6,041 nt of DNA from Cryomorphaceae bacterium (GCA_003445735.1 DMCR01000002.1:1-6041); one strand, 5' to 3'; counted from the stretch's first letter, positions 1-6,041 are shown. Numbers and translations are program-made. The notes: generated by a model not told the origin, from the letters alone.

Positions 1-1
1 C

Positions 2-907
2 GTACAAGAGGGAGGCCAATACTTTATCGATAGCTACAGCAGCGTGGACGTTCCCTCTAAGGACGTTTTGATGACCGCCGGCGGAAAAGAGGAACGTACA
101 CTTATCGAGGCGACCAATCCACTTGAAGGAACAAACATCCGCAAGCCAGAAATGGGCAACATTACCGGTCCCGACGGCTCTACCCTATACACCCGCACCT
201 ACTTGCCGTATGATTTTGATGGTTCGAAAAAGTACCCCGTACTCGTCTATGTGTACGGCGGGCCTCATGTTCAGATGGTGACCAACAGATGGAACGGCGG
301 GGGAGCGTTTTGGATGAACGAATTTGCCAATCGAGGATATATCGTATTTACATTGGACAACCGCGGTTCAGCGCATCGCGGGACAGATTTCGAGCAGCAG
401 ATCCACAGACAATTGGGCTCTGTTGAAATGGAGGACCAATTAGCCGGTGTCGCCTACCTCAAATCTCTTCCATATGTCGATGGGGATCGCATGGCCGTGC
501 ACGGATGGAGCTACGGTGGATTTATGACTACCTCACTCATGCTTCGCCAGCCGGGCACCTTCAAAGCGGGTGTTGCCGGTGGTCCTGTGACAGATTGGAA
601 ATACTATGAAGTCATGTACGGCGAGCGCTATATGGACCGTCCCGAAGAAAACGAGGATGGCTATGCAGAAAATCGCTTGCACAACTACGTGAGCAACCTT
701 CAAGGCGACCTCCTACTCATCCACGGCACCGTGGACGATGTGGTAGTGATGCAGCACAACCTCAGTCTCGTGAAATCCTTCATCGATGCAGGCGTACAAA
801 TGGATTTCTTCCCTTACCCTATGCACCCACACAATGTGCGTGGCAAGGACAGACTGCACCTAATGACTAAGGTGTTGAACTACGTTGAGGACAGTTTAGA
901 GGAGTAG
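2..907 (+). CDS. S9B family prolyl peptidase (DPP IV-like), 5'-truncated by window edge
   Basis: C-terminal 301 codons of a serine exopeptidase that cleaves dipeptides (or tripeptides) after proline or alanine, expected in the periplasm or at the cell surface. The frame is open to the left edge, so the gene starts outside; most of the beta-propeller is missing and the alpha/beta-hydrolase domain is present. Visible landmarks are the oxyanion tyrosine in VYGGPH, the nucleophile in GWSYGGF (Ser codon 509-511), the acid in HGTVDD (Asp codon 734-736) and the catalytic His in DRLHL (codon 857-859). The stretch KYYEVMYGERYMD matches the substrate-pocket tyrosine region of S9B enzymes. The double-Glu motif that reads the substrate N-terminus lies in the missing propeller, so DPP IV cannot be separated from prolyl tripeptidyl peptidase here. 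The gene ends with TAG 50 bp from a convergent gene, and no terminator is visible. The family is secure; exact specificity is inferred. Confidence 0.93.
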   Translation, partial: VQEGGQYFIDSYSSVDVPSKDVLMTAGGKEERTLIEATNPLEGTNIRKPEMGNITGPDGSTLYTRTYLPYDFDGSKKYPVLVYVYGGPHVQMVTNRWNGGGAFWMNEFANRGYIVFTLDNRGSAHRGTDFEQQIHRQLGSVEMEDQLAGVAYLKSLPYVDGDRMAVHGWSYGGFMTTSLMLRQPGTFKAGVAGGPVTDWKYYEVMYGERYMDRPEENEDGYAENRLHNYVSNLQGDLLLIHGTVDDVVVMQHNLSLVKSFIDAGVQMDFFPYPMHPHNVRGKDRLHLMTKVLNYVEDSLEE

Positions 908-957
908 TGGTTTGAGGATTGTGGGCCGTTGTTTTTGGAGAAAGTGAGTACGGTGAG

Positions 958-1179
958 TTAGCGAATAATTTGATCTGGACAAGATATAAAGTCCAATTCG
1001 TCATAGCCGTTGCATCTTGCAATACATGGATTATCAAAAACCAAGGTATCACTACTAACAATAACGCATGTGGGGCGATATTCTCGTGTACAGGGACAGA
1101 CTGCTTCTTTGGGCGTTTCCTTCGAAACACCACAACTCGCAAGGAAAAATACTAGAGACAACTTGCGTAACATCATCAT
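958..1179 (-). CDS. Small lipoprotein with one Kazal-type protease inhibitor domain (predicted P1 Arg)
   Basis: 73-residue precursor. A short hydrophobic signal ends in the lipobox LASC with the lipidated Cys at residue 16, followed by a short linker and a six-cysteine domain (Cys 28, 30, 38, 52, 56, 67; spacing C-x-C-x7-C-x13-C-x3-C-x10-C). The segment CTREYRPTC matches the reactive loop of Kazal inhibitors (CTLEYRPLC in turkey ovomucoid domain 3), which makes Arg32 the predicted P1 residue and suggests a trypsin-like target. The usual Tyr of Y-x-N-x-C is Phe (FDNPC). Its ATG overlaps the TGA of the upstream paralogue in an ATGA arrangement, so the two are probably translationally coupled. 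Three consecutive ATG codons (1179-1171) leave the exact start uncertain by two residues. It is probably anchored in a membrane facing the periplasm or surface; no clear acidic surface-export signal follows the Cys. Inhibitory activity is inferred from the motif, and the target is unknown. Confidence 0.83.
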   Translation of the reverse strand: MMMLRKLSLVFFLASCGVSKETPKEAVCPCTREYRPTCVIVSSDTLVFDNPCIARCNGYDELDFISCPDQIIR

Positions 1180-1406
1180 TCAGGGGGGCAATTAATGAAA
1201 TCATCTTGGCCATAGCCGTCGCACATCGCCGCGCAAGCATTAGAGTAACGCAATATCTTTCCATTGCCCTGGACACACACCGGATCATACTCCTGCGTAC
1301 AAATGCAGTTTGGATTTGAGGGTACCACATTCTCCACGGGCTGCCAGCTAGAGCATCCATTTAAACCAATGGCAAGCACTGCCAGTACAAGGATTCGTTT
1401 CATCAT
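1176..1406 (-). CDS. Small lipoprotein with one Kazal-type protease inhibitor domain (predicted P1 Gln)
   Basis: 76-residue precursor, first gene of a two-gene unit. The signal peptide MMKRILVLAVLAIGLNGC ends in lipobox LNGC (lipidated Cys18), followed by a Pro/Asn-rich linker of about 15 residues and a Kazal domain with Cys 34, 36, 44, 58, 62 and 73. The spacing is identical to that of its downstream neighbour. It is the more canonical of the two: reactive loop CTQEYDPVC with predicted P1 Gln38, and YSNAC matching the conserved Y-x-N-x-C. The expected role is a membrane-anchored inhibitor of a serine endopeptidase outside the cytoplasm. A Gln P1 is less usual than Arg, Lys or Leu, so the target is not predictable. 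Its TGA overlaps the next ATG by 4 bp. It follows the S46 peptidase on the same strand but is separated from it by a probable terminator, so it likely has its own promoter. The start could also be the second ATG. Confidence 0.87.
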   Translation of the reverse strand: MMKRILVLAVLAIGLNGCSSWQPVENVVPSNPNCICTQEYDPVCVQGNGKILRYSNACAAMCDGYGQDDFINCPPE

Positions 1407-1423
1407 TTCTGTATTAAAATCAA

Positions 1424-1454
1424 CTACGGTATCAACTTCAAATTGTGTGCCAAA
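1424..1454 (-). promoter_or_regulatory. Weak candidate promoter for the Kazal lipoprotein pair
   Basis: On the - strand a TTTG (1451-1454) is followed after 19 bp by TACCGTAG (1424-1431), a partial match to the Bacteroidota pattern TTTG-N19-TAnnTTTG. The -33 element and spacing are good, but the -7 element matches only in part. It sits about 20 bp upstream of the first ATG and downstream of the S46 terminator, where a promoter would be needed. Position is the main support. Confidence 0.25.
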
Positions 1455-1461
1455 GAAAGAT

Positions 1462-1482
1462 AAAAACTCGGCGCTACGCGCC
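1462..1482 (-). terminator. Probable intrinsic terminator of the S46 peptidase gene
   Basis: Beginning 2 nt after the S46 stop codon, the - strand has a perfect 5-bp GC-only stem (GGCGC / GCGCC) with a 3-nt loop GTA. After three bases (GAG) a run of five T follows (complement of 1462-1466). The stem is short and the T-run is offset, so strength is uncertain. On the + strand the same hairpin has a looser T-rich tail, but no + gene ends there. Confidence 0.5.
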
Positions 1483-1484
1483 TA

Positions 1485-3659
1485 TTATTTACGACGCTTC
1501 CTGCGCTTTTTCTTGCCTTTCACCAATGTCATTTCATCGACCAAGTGACCTGCACCTGCATACTTGTCGATGATGAATAAGGTGTAACGGATGTCAACAG
1601 AGATACAACGCTGTAATTGGTCCTCGAAGAAAATATCACCTGACATCGCCTCCCAGTTTCCATCGAACGCGGTTCCAATCAATTCACCGTCACCATTGAT
1701 CACTGGAGAACCTGAGTTACCACCGGTGATATCATTGTTCGAGATGAAGTTCACCACCAAATCACCATTCTCATCCGCATAGCGGCCGTAGTCTTTGGCA
1801 TTGTATAACTCCTTGAGTTTCGTAGGCACGATAAACTCATCGTTATTAGGGTCTTCCTTCTGCATTACCCCTTCAATGGTCGTCACGTAATCGTAGTGAA
1901 CAGCATCTTGTGGATCGTAAGAACCGACTACCCCCCAAGTCATACGTGGCGTAGAGTTTGCATCGGGAGCAAAGGTTTTGTTTGGCATCGCTTGGCGTAA
2001 GCCATCTGTAAATAGACGGTAGCCCTTGTTCATTTTCTCGCTTACCTCAGCATTGCCTTGCTGGTTGCCGATATAGGTCATAATGAAGCTAGAGGCCAAT
2101 TTTCCTCCCATATCGTTCTTCAATGCATCCGCATCCATTTCTTCCAACCAAGCTTCTAGGTTTTCCTTAGAGGCGTAAATTGAGTTATCGTAAATCTCGT
2201 TGACGAGGACATTGATATCACCGCCCATGCTATCGCGAACTTCTGTCAAGATTTCCGGTAATTGGTCCGCAGGAACATTCTCCATCCACATTCCCCAAAG
2301 TGCTACCGCAAGCTCGCGGTCTACTGCAGCTTGATACTCTGAGAAGTGACCTTCAGCATAATCAAGCACTGCAGCCTTATCCGCTTCTAATTCTTCAGAA
2401 GTGGCCAATGCACCAAGCTGGCGAGCCAATCGCCATGCATACAATGGCAATGAAGCGCCTCGTATACCCGCTTCCATAAGGTAAACACCGCCCTTCACCG
2501 TAAGATCAGTAGCTGTATAGGCTTCGTTCAACAAATCCAAGGCACCCGCATATTCCGCGCGGCTTGGGTCTGAGTTTGCCCAATCTAGATAGGTCGATTC
2601 AATAGCTTCTTTTTTGGCCTTAACGCGGTTTTTCTTCAACTGCTCTGTCTGGCCAATAAAGTACTTCCAGTAATTGGCCGTCTGGGCGTAGTTCGTTGCC
2701 AATGCAATACGAACAGCAGCATCAGCGTCCATTGCTTTTTTCATGATGGCTAGTTTACGATCACGTATCTCAACAATAGTTGGATTGTATAGGTTGATCG
2801 CCTGCTCGATACCTGTAGAAGTCAAGAAACGATCGGTTGATCCTGGGAATCCAAAGACCATAGTAAAATCGCCTTCCTTGACACCGTTCAAGCTCACTGG
2901 CAAGTGATGCTTAGGAGCTAGTGGCACGTTGTCAGCACTTACATCTGCAGGGTTGCCTTCAGTATCCGCATAGATGCGGAACATAGAGAAATCCCCCGTG
3001 TGACGTGGCCACATCCAGTTGTCGGTATCACCACCGTACTTGCCCACGCTGCTTGGAGGTGCGCCCACCAAACGAACGTCTTTGTAGGTGTTGTAGACAA
3101 ATAGGTAGTATTCATTGCCGTGGAAGAAACTACGCACATAAGCGTTGTGCTTGGTGCCTTCAGTAGCTTCCGATGCCAATGCATCACCTATTTCTCTTGC
3201 CTTTGCTGCACGTTGTGCTTCGGTCATGTCATCGGTCATGGCAGCCAATACTTGGTCTGTCACATCCTCCATACGCACCAAAATAGCAGCAGTTAAGCCT
3301 GGGTTTGTGCGCTCCTCATCACGAGTCATGGCCCAGAAGCCATCAGTGAGATAGTCATTCTCTACGGTAGAGTGTGAGCGGATGGCGTCGTAACCACAGT
3401 GGTGGTTAGTCAACATCAAGCCTTGGCTCGAAATGATTTCACCCGTACAGAATCCGCCCAATGAAACGATGGCGTCCTTGATGGAGGCGTTATTGATATC
3501 ATAAATTTCTTCTGCGGTAAGATTCAAGCCGTTTGCCTGCATTTCCGCATAATTCAGACGCTTGATCAACATCGGCAACCACATTCCTTCGTGGGCTGTT
3601 GTCAAGGTGCTGGTAAGAATAAGAGCTAGTGCTAACAAGCCCGAAATAATTCTTTTCAT
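1485..3659 (-). CDS. S46 family dipeptidyl peptidase, DPP7-type
   Basis: 724-residue secreted serine exopeptidase that removes dipeptides from the N-terminus of oligopeptides; the length is normal for the family. The signal peptide (1-22, cut likely after TTA) precedes HEGMWLP, the typical mature N-terminus. The catalytic triad is visible: His87 in TNHHC, Asp223 in RHTGDFS and Ser649 in GGNSGSPV (codon 1713-1715). The Asn-Trp of DNWMWPRH corresponds to residues that bind the substrate amino terminus. Gly667 in AFDGNWEAMSGD, 18 residues after the Ser, occupies the S1 position that is Gly in DPP7 and Arg in DPP11, so hydrophobic P1 preference is inferred rather than Asp/Glu. The protein ends in an unusual basic tail, KGKKKRRKRRK (714-724). 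There is no type IX sorting domain. The ATG at 3659 is chosen because it gives the complete signal peptide. It is separated from sucB by a strong terminator, so it is probably its own transcription unit. Confidence 0.96.
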   Translation of the reverse strand: MKRIISGLLALALILTSTLTTAHEGMWLPMLIKRLNYAEMQANGLNLTAEEIYDINNASIKDAIVSLGGFCTGEIISSQGLMLTNHHCGYDAIRSHSTVENDYLTDGFWAMTRDEERTNPGLTAAILVRMEDVTDQVLAAMTDDMTEAQRAAKAREIGDALASEATEGTKHNAYVRSFFHGNEYYLFVYNTYKDVRLVGAPPSSVGKYGGDTDNWMWPRHTGDFSMFRIYADTEGNPADVSADNVPLAPKHHLPVSLNGVKEGDFTMVFGFPGSTDRFLTSTGIEQAINLYNPTIVEIRDRKLAIMKKAMDADAAVRIALATNYAQTANYWKYFIGQTEQLKKNRVKAKKEAIESTYLDWANSDPSRAEYAGALDLLNEAYTATDLTVKGGVYLMEAGIRGASLPLYAWRLARQLGALATSEELEADKAAVLDYAEGHFSEYQAAVDRELAVALWGMWMENVPADQLPEILTEVRDSMGGDINVLVNEIYDNSIYASKENLEAWLEEMDADALKNDMGGKLASSFIMTYIGNQQGNAEVSEKMNKGYRLFTDGLRQAMPNKTFAPDANSTPRMTWGVVGSYDPQDAVHYDYVTTIEGVMQKEDPNNDEFIVPTKLKELYNAKDYGRYADENGDLVVNFISNNDITGGNSGSPVINGDGELIGTAFDGNWEAMSGDIFFEDQLQRCISVDIRYTLFIIDKYAGAGHLVDEMTLVKGKKKRRKRRK

Positions 3660-3680
3660 GCTTTTATGTTTGGGTTATAA

Positions 3681-3712
3681 AGAAAAAAGAGCCCTGTCCG
3701 AAGACAGAGCTC
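3681..3712 (-). terminator. Strong intrinsic terminator downstream of sucB
   Basis: On the - strand, arm GAGCTCTGTC (3712-3703), loop TTCG, and arm GACAGGGCTC (3698-3689) form a 10-bp stem closed by the very stable C(UUCG)G tetraloop. Six T and then CT follow. The only imperfect pair is a U-G wobble on the - strand but a C-A mismatch on the + strand, which fixes the direction of action as leftward. It lies 65 nt after the sucB stop and ends only about 20 nt before the S46 start codon. Confidence 0.9.
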
Positions 3713-3713
3713 G

Positions 3714-3740
3714 CAAATATAAGGTTTAATAGGGCCCAAA
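3714..3740 (-). promoter_or_regulatory. Candidate Bacteroidota-type promoter upstream of the S46 gene
   Basis: TATATTTG on the - strand (3721-3714) is an exact match to the TAnnTTTG -7 element, with TTTG (3740-3737) 15 bp upstream as a possible -33 element. That spacing is a few bases shorter than the usual 17-21. Transcription would begin near 3708, at the terminator hairpin itself, so either the S46 mRNA starts with this hairpin or the match is fortuitous. It is the best promoter match between sucB and the S46 gene. Confidence 0.4.
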
Positions 3741-3772
3741 TCCACGGATTGTGTGGGTTTTAGCATCCTATT
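3728..3772. repeat. Nested inverted repeats just downstream of sucB
   Basis: Outer arms AATAGG (3728-3733) and CCTATT (3767-3772), middle arms CCCA (3735-3738) and TGGG (3754-3757), and an inner hairpin AATCC-AC-GGATT (3739-3750) could fold together with small internal loops. It lies between the sucB stop and its terminator and includes the candidate -33 TTTG of the S46 gene. It could be a 3'-UTR structure, a protein-binding site, or chance. Confidence 0.3.
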
Positions 3773-3777
3773 GGCAT

Positions 3778-4977
3778 TTACAGGCCTAAGGCTTTTTTCG
3801 CATTGCCGTTCATCAAGATTTCTTCAGGATTCTCCAAGGCTTCCTTGATGGCTACCAATGTACCTACACTCTCGCGACCGTCGATCACTCGGTGGTCATA
3901 GCTCAAGGCCACGTACATCATGGGGCGGATCACCACTTCTCCATCAACGGCCACTGGGCGTTGGATGATGTTGTGCATGCCTAGGATAGCACTCTGTGGA
4001 GGATTGATGATTGGCGTAGAAAGCATAGAGCCAAAGACGCCGCCGTTGGTGATGGTGAAGGTACCGCCGGTCATTTCGTCCACGGTGATTTTCCCATCTC
4101 GTACTCGAGTCGCTAATCGGCCAATTTCCCTTTCTACCCCTGCAAAATCCATAGTTTCTGCATTGCGCAGTACCGGTACCATCAATCCCTTAGGACCGCT
4201 CACCGCGATGCTTACGTCCACGTAGTCAAAGCTGACTAATTCGTTTCCGTCGATCATGCTGTTTGTGGCGGGATACAGCTGCAATGCGCGTGTGACTGCC
4301 AAGGTGAAGAAGCTCATAAAGCCCAACTTCACGCCGTGCTTCTTCAAGAATGCATCCTTGTATTGGTTTCGTAAATCAAAAATTGGCTTCATGTCCACCT
4401 CGTTAAAGGTCGTCAACATTGCCGTTTCGTTTTTCACCGTCACCAATCGGCTCGCCAACTTGCGCCGCAAGCTGCTCATCTTCTTACGAGTCTGTCCGCG
4501 CTCGCCATTACCCGCCGATCCCATCGAAGCCACTGCCTCAATCACATCTGCTTTAGTAATGCGGCCATCACGCCCCGTACCTGTGGCCACCTTCACTCCT
4601 GTCTCAGCCATCATCTTAGCTGCTGCTGGCGAGGCTGTTCCTGTCGCGTAGGTATTTGAAGCCGGCACTGCAGGTGCTGCTACTGGCTCAGGATTTGGTG
4701 CCGTGGTCGCTGAAGCTGCTGCACCTGCACCTTCTGGTTTAGCTGCCGAGGTATCGATCAAACACACCACTTGGCCCACCTCAACGGTGTCGCCTTCTTC
4801 GGCTTTCAAGGTGATGATTCCACTTTCCTCCGCTGGAAGCTCCAACGTCGCTTTATCAGAATCAACCTCAGCAATGGTTTGGTCTTTTTCTACCCAATCC
4901 CCATCGCTCACCAGCCAGCTGGCAATTTCTACTTCGGTAATGGATTCGCCTGGTGAAGGCACTTTCATTTCTAACAT
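3778..4977 (-). CDS. sucB: 2-oxoglutarate dehydrogenase E2, dihydrolipoyllysine-residue succinyltransferase
   Basis: Cytoplasmic E2 core of the 2-oxoglutarate dehydrogenase complex (also called odhB). It transfers the succinyl group from lipoamide to CoA in the TCA cycle. The 399-residue length is typical. Domains in order: an N-terminal lipoyl domain (about 1-75) with lipoyl-lysine Lys42 in EVDSDKATLELPAEESG; an Ala/Pro-rich flexible linker (about 80-110); a peripheral subunit-binding domain (ASPAAAKMMAETGVKV to ITKADVIEAV); and the acyltransferase domain ending with the catalytic motif DHRVIDG (His362, Asp366). I chose the ATG at 4977, giving MLEMKVPSPGES, because the lipoyl domain starts there in the family and it leaves a 10-bp gap after sucA. 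An upstream in-frame GTG at 5067 would overlap sucA by 80 bp and add 30 residues with no domain; the ATG at 4968 is also possible. It is co-transcribed with sucA and ends at a strong terminator. Confidence 0.97.
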   Translation of the reverse strand: MLEMKVPSPGESITEVEIASWLVSDGDWVEKDQTIAEVDSDKATLELPAEESGIITLKAEEGDTVEVGQVVCLIDTSAAKPEGAGAAASATTAPNPEPVAAPAVPASNTYATGTASPAAAKMMAETGVKVATGTGRDGRITKADVIEAVASMGSAGNGERGQTRKKMSSLRRKLASRLVTVKNETAMLTTFNEVDMKPIFDLRNQYKDAFLKKHGVKLGFMSFFTLAVTRALQLYPATNSMIDGNELVSFDYVDVSIAVSGPKGLMVPVLRNAETMDFAGVEREIGRLATRVRDGKITVDEMTGGTFTITNGGVFGSMLSTPIINPPQSAILGMHNIIQRPVAVDGEVVIRPMMYVALSYDHRVIDGRESVGTLVAIKEALENPEEILMNGNAKKALGL

Positions 4978-4987
4978 ATCCGTAGAC

Positions 4988-6041
4988 TTAAATGCTAAAT
5001 ACTCTTTCAATAGTTTCTCTTTGACGGATGTGGGCCACCCTATGTGAACCACTTGCCGGAGCTGCACTTGGCGCTGGGCTCACCAACGTGAGTTGGATGT
5101 GCATTTGCCACAACATGTAGGTCCATGCACCCATGTTCGCGGGCTCCTCTTGTGCCCAAATGTGTTTTTCAGCATTAGGGTATTTCGCCACCTCCGTCTT
5201 AATGGCGAGATCGTCCAATGGGTACAACTGCTCAATACGTACGAGCGCGACGTGATCAGCACCCTGCGCTTCGCGTTCTTCCAACAGTTCGTAGTATAGT
5301 TTTCCAGAACTGAACACCACTTTAGTGACCTTATCTGGCTGGACATCATGGTCAGGAATAATAGGCTGGAAGGTACCTGTAGCCAATTCTTCCACGCTAC
5401 TCACCACCTTCGGATGACGCAACAAACTCTTTGGCGTCATGACCACCAACGGGCGGCGGAAATTACGCTTTTGTTGACGGCGCAACATATGGAACAAGTT
5501 CGCTGGAGTGGTTACGTTTGCCACGGTCATGTTCTCTTGGGCACACAACTGAAGGAATCGTTCCAAGCGCGCCGAACTATGCTCTGCACCTTGTCCTTCG
5601 TAGCCGTGAGGGAGCAACAATACCAAGCCATTCTGTAGCTTCCATTTATCTTCGGCTGCAGAAAGGAATTGATCAATCATAATCTGTGCGCCGTTGGCAA
5701 AATCACCAAACTGCGCTTCCCAGATCGTCAATGTATCCGGCGCTGCCATGGCATAACCGTAGTCGAAGCCCATCACCGCGTATTCACTGAGCAATGAGTT
5801 GTAGATCGCAAAACGGCCTTCCTTGCCTGGATATTCGTTCAAGAGGCTCACCTCTTCCTCACTATCTTCCACCTTTAAGATGGCGTGACGGTGCGAGAAG
5901 GTTCCGCGCTCCACATCTTCCCCAGAAATTCGAATGTTGAAGTCTTCCGCCAACAGTGAACCGTAGGCCAAAAGCTCCGCTGTACCCCAATCCAGAGCAT
6001 TACGCTCAAACACTTGTGCTGAACGATCCTTCATCAGACGC
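4988..6041 (-). CDS. sucA: 2-oxoglutarate dehydrogenase E1 component, C-terminal part (cut by window edge)
   Basis: The last 350 or so codons of the thiamine-diphosphate-dependent decarboxylase E1 (also odhA) of the 2-oxoglutarate dehydrogenase complex. It decarboxylates 2-oxoglutarate and loads succinyl onto the E2 lipoyl group. The frame is open through the right edge, so the internal ATG at 6034 is not the start; full proteins are about 900 residues. Visible signatures are the transketolase-like pyrimidine-binding region (NALDWGTAELLAYGSLL, SGEDVERGTFSHRHA, LLPHGYEGQGAEHSSARLER), then the C-terminal domain (MTPKSLLRHP, RIEQLYPLD, AQEEPANMGAWTYM, and the conserved PASGSHRVAH near the end). 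The stop is normal and sits 10 bp before sucB on the same strand, the classic sucAB order. The N-terminal thiamine-diphosphate-binding part and the promoter are outside the window. No lpd (E3) gene is present here. Confidence 0.97.
   Translation of the reverse strand, partial: RLMKDRSAQVFERNALDWGTAELLAYGSLLAEDFNIRISGEDVERGTFSHRHAILKVEDSEEEVSLLNEYPGKEGRFAIYNSLLSEYAVMGFDYGYAMAAPDTLTIWEAQFGDFANGAQIMIDQFLSAAEDKWKLQNGLVLLLPHGYEGQGAEHSSARLERFLQLCAQENMTVANVTTPANLFHMLRRQQKRNFRRPLVVMTPKSLLRHPKVVSSVEELATGTFQPIIPDHDVQPDKVTKVVFSSGKLYYELLEEREAQGADHVALVRIEQLYPLDDLAIKTEVAKYPNAEKHIWAQEEPANMGAWTYMLWQMHIQLTLVSPAPSAAPASGSHRVAHIRQRETIERVFSI

Noticed and set aside
44..46. GTG at 44 as the start of the S9B peptidase
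   Set aside because: The frame is open to the window edge, and the upstream residues (GGQYFIDSYSS) match the family propeller, so the true start is outside.
867..1360. Several open frames of 61-101 codons on both strands over the Kazal genes
   Set aside because: The two Kazal frames have signal peptides, lipoboxes, conserved cysteine spacing and coupled start/stop codons. The other frames have none of these and conflict with them.
958..1406. Reading the Cys-rich lipoproteins as metal-binding or zinc-ribbon proteins
   Set aside because: The spacing of six cysteines, the CTxEYxPxC loop and the Y/F-x-N-x-C motif fit Kazal domains. Zinc ribbons use paired CxxC motifs, which are absent.
2939..3354. 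Open frames on both strands overlapping the S46 peptidase gene
   Set aside because: They are shadows of the S46 coding region, which contains conserved family motifs throughout this span.
4256..4651. 131-codon open frame on the + strand inside sucB
   Set aside because: It lies fully antisense to the strongly supported acyltransferase frame, has no recognisable domain, and is explained by the codon composition of the real gene.
4978..5067. Upstream GTG start for sucB, adding 30 residues
   Set aside because: It would overlap the conserved sucA C-terminus and add sequence outside the lipoyl domain. The ATG at 4977 fits the family N-terminus and a 10-bp spacing.
5080..5638. Open frames on both strands within the sucA region
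   Set aside because: They lie in alternative frames of sucA, without domains or signals, while the sucA frame is continuous and conserved.

Overview
The window looks like chromosomal DNA of a protein-degrading Bacteroidota, probably of the Flavobacteriia or a close relative. The SucA and SucB sequences, the S46 and S9B dipeptidyl peptidases, and one exact TAnnTTTG -7 element all fit that group. This is inference from protein signatures. There is no rRNA, and no genus can be named. No phage, transposon, tRNA or CRISPR sequence was seen.

Layout. On the + strand, 2-907 is the C-terminal catalytic part of an S9B (DPP IV-like) prolyl peptidase that starts outside the window. It meets, tail to tail with a 50-bp gap, a leftward block of five genes. 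Read in transcription order on the - strand these are: the 3' part of sucA (6041-4988), sucB (4977-3778), a strong intrinsic terminator (3681-3712), an S46 DPP7-type peptidase (3659-1485), a second probable terminator (1462-1482), and two overlapping small lipoprotein genes (1406-1176 and 1179-958). Each lipoprotein carries one Kazal-type serine protease inhibitor domain. Gene-free stretches are short; the largest is 118 bp (3660-3777) and holds the sucB terminator and a promoter-like element.

How the genes fit together. sucA and sucB encode E1 and E2 of the 2-oxoglutarate dehydrogenase complex, central carbon metabolism. The two peptidases are exported serine exopeptidases that release dipeptides from oligopeptides, as expected for a bacterium living on protein. 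Between them lie the two membrane-anchored Kazal proteins. They share the same six-cysteine spacing but have different predicted P1 residues (Gln and Arg). They are the most unusual part of the window: a tandem inhibitor pair, probably translationally coupled, flanked by secreted serine peptidases. Whether they act on the cell's own proteases, or on those of hosts, predators or competitors, cannot be read from the sequence.
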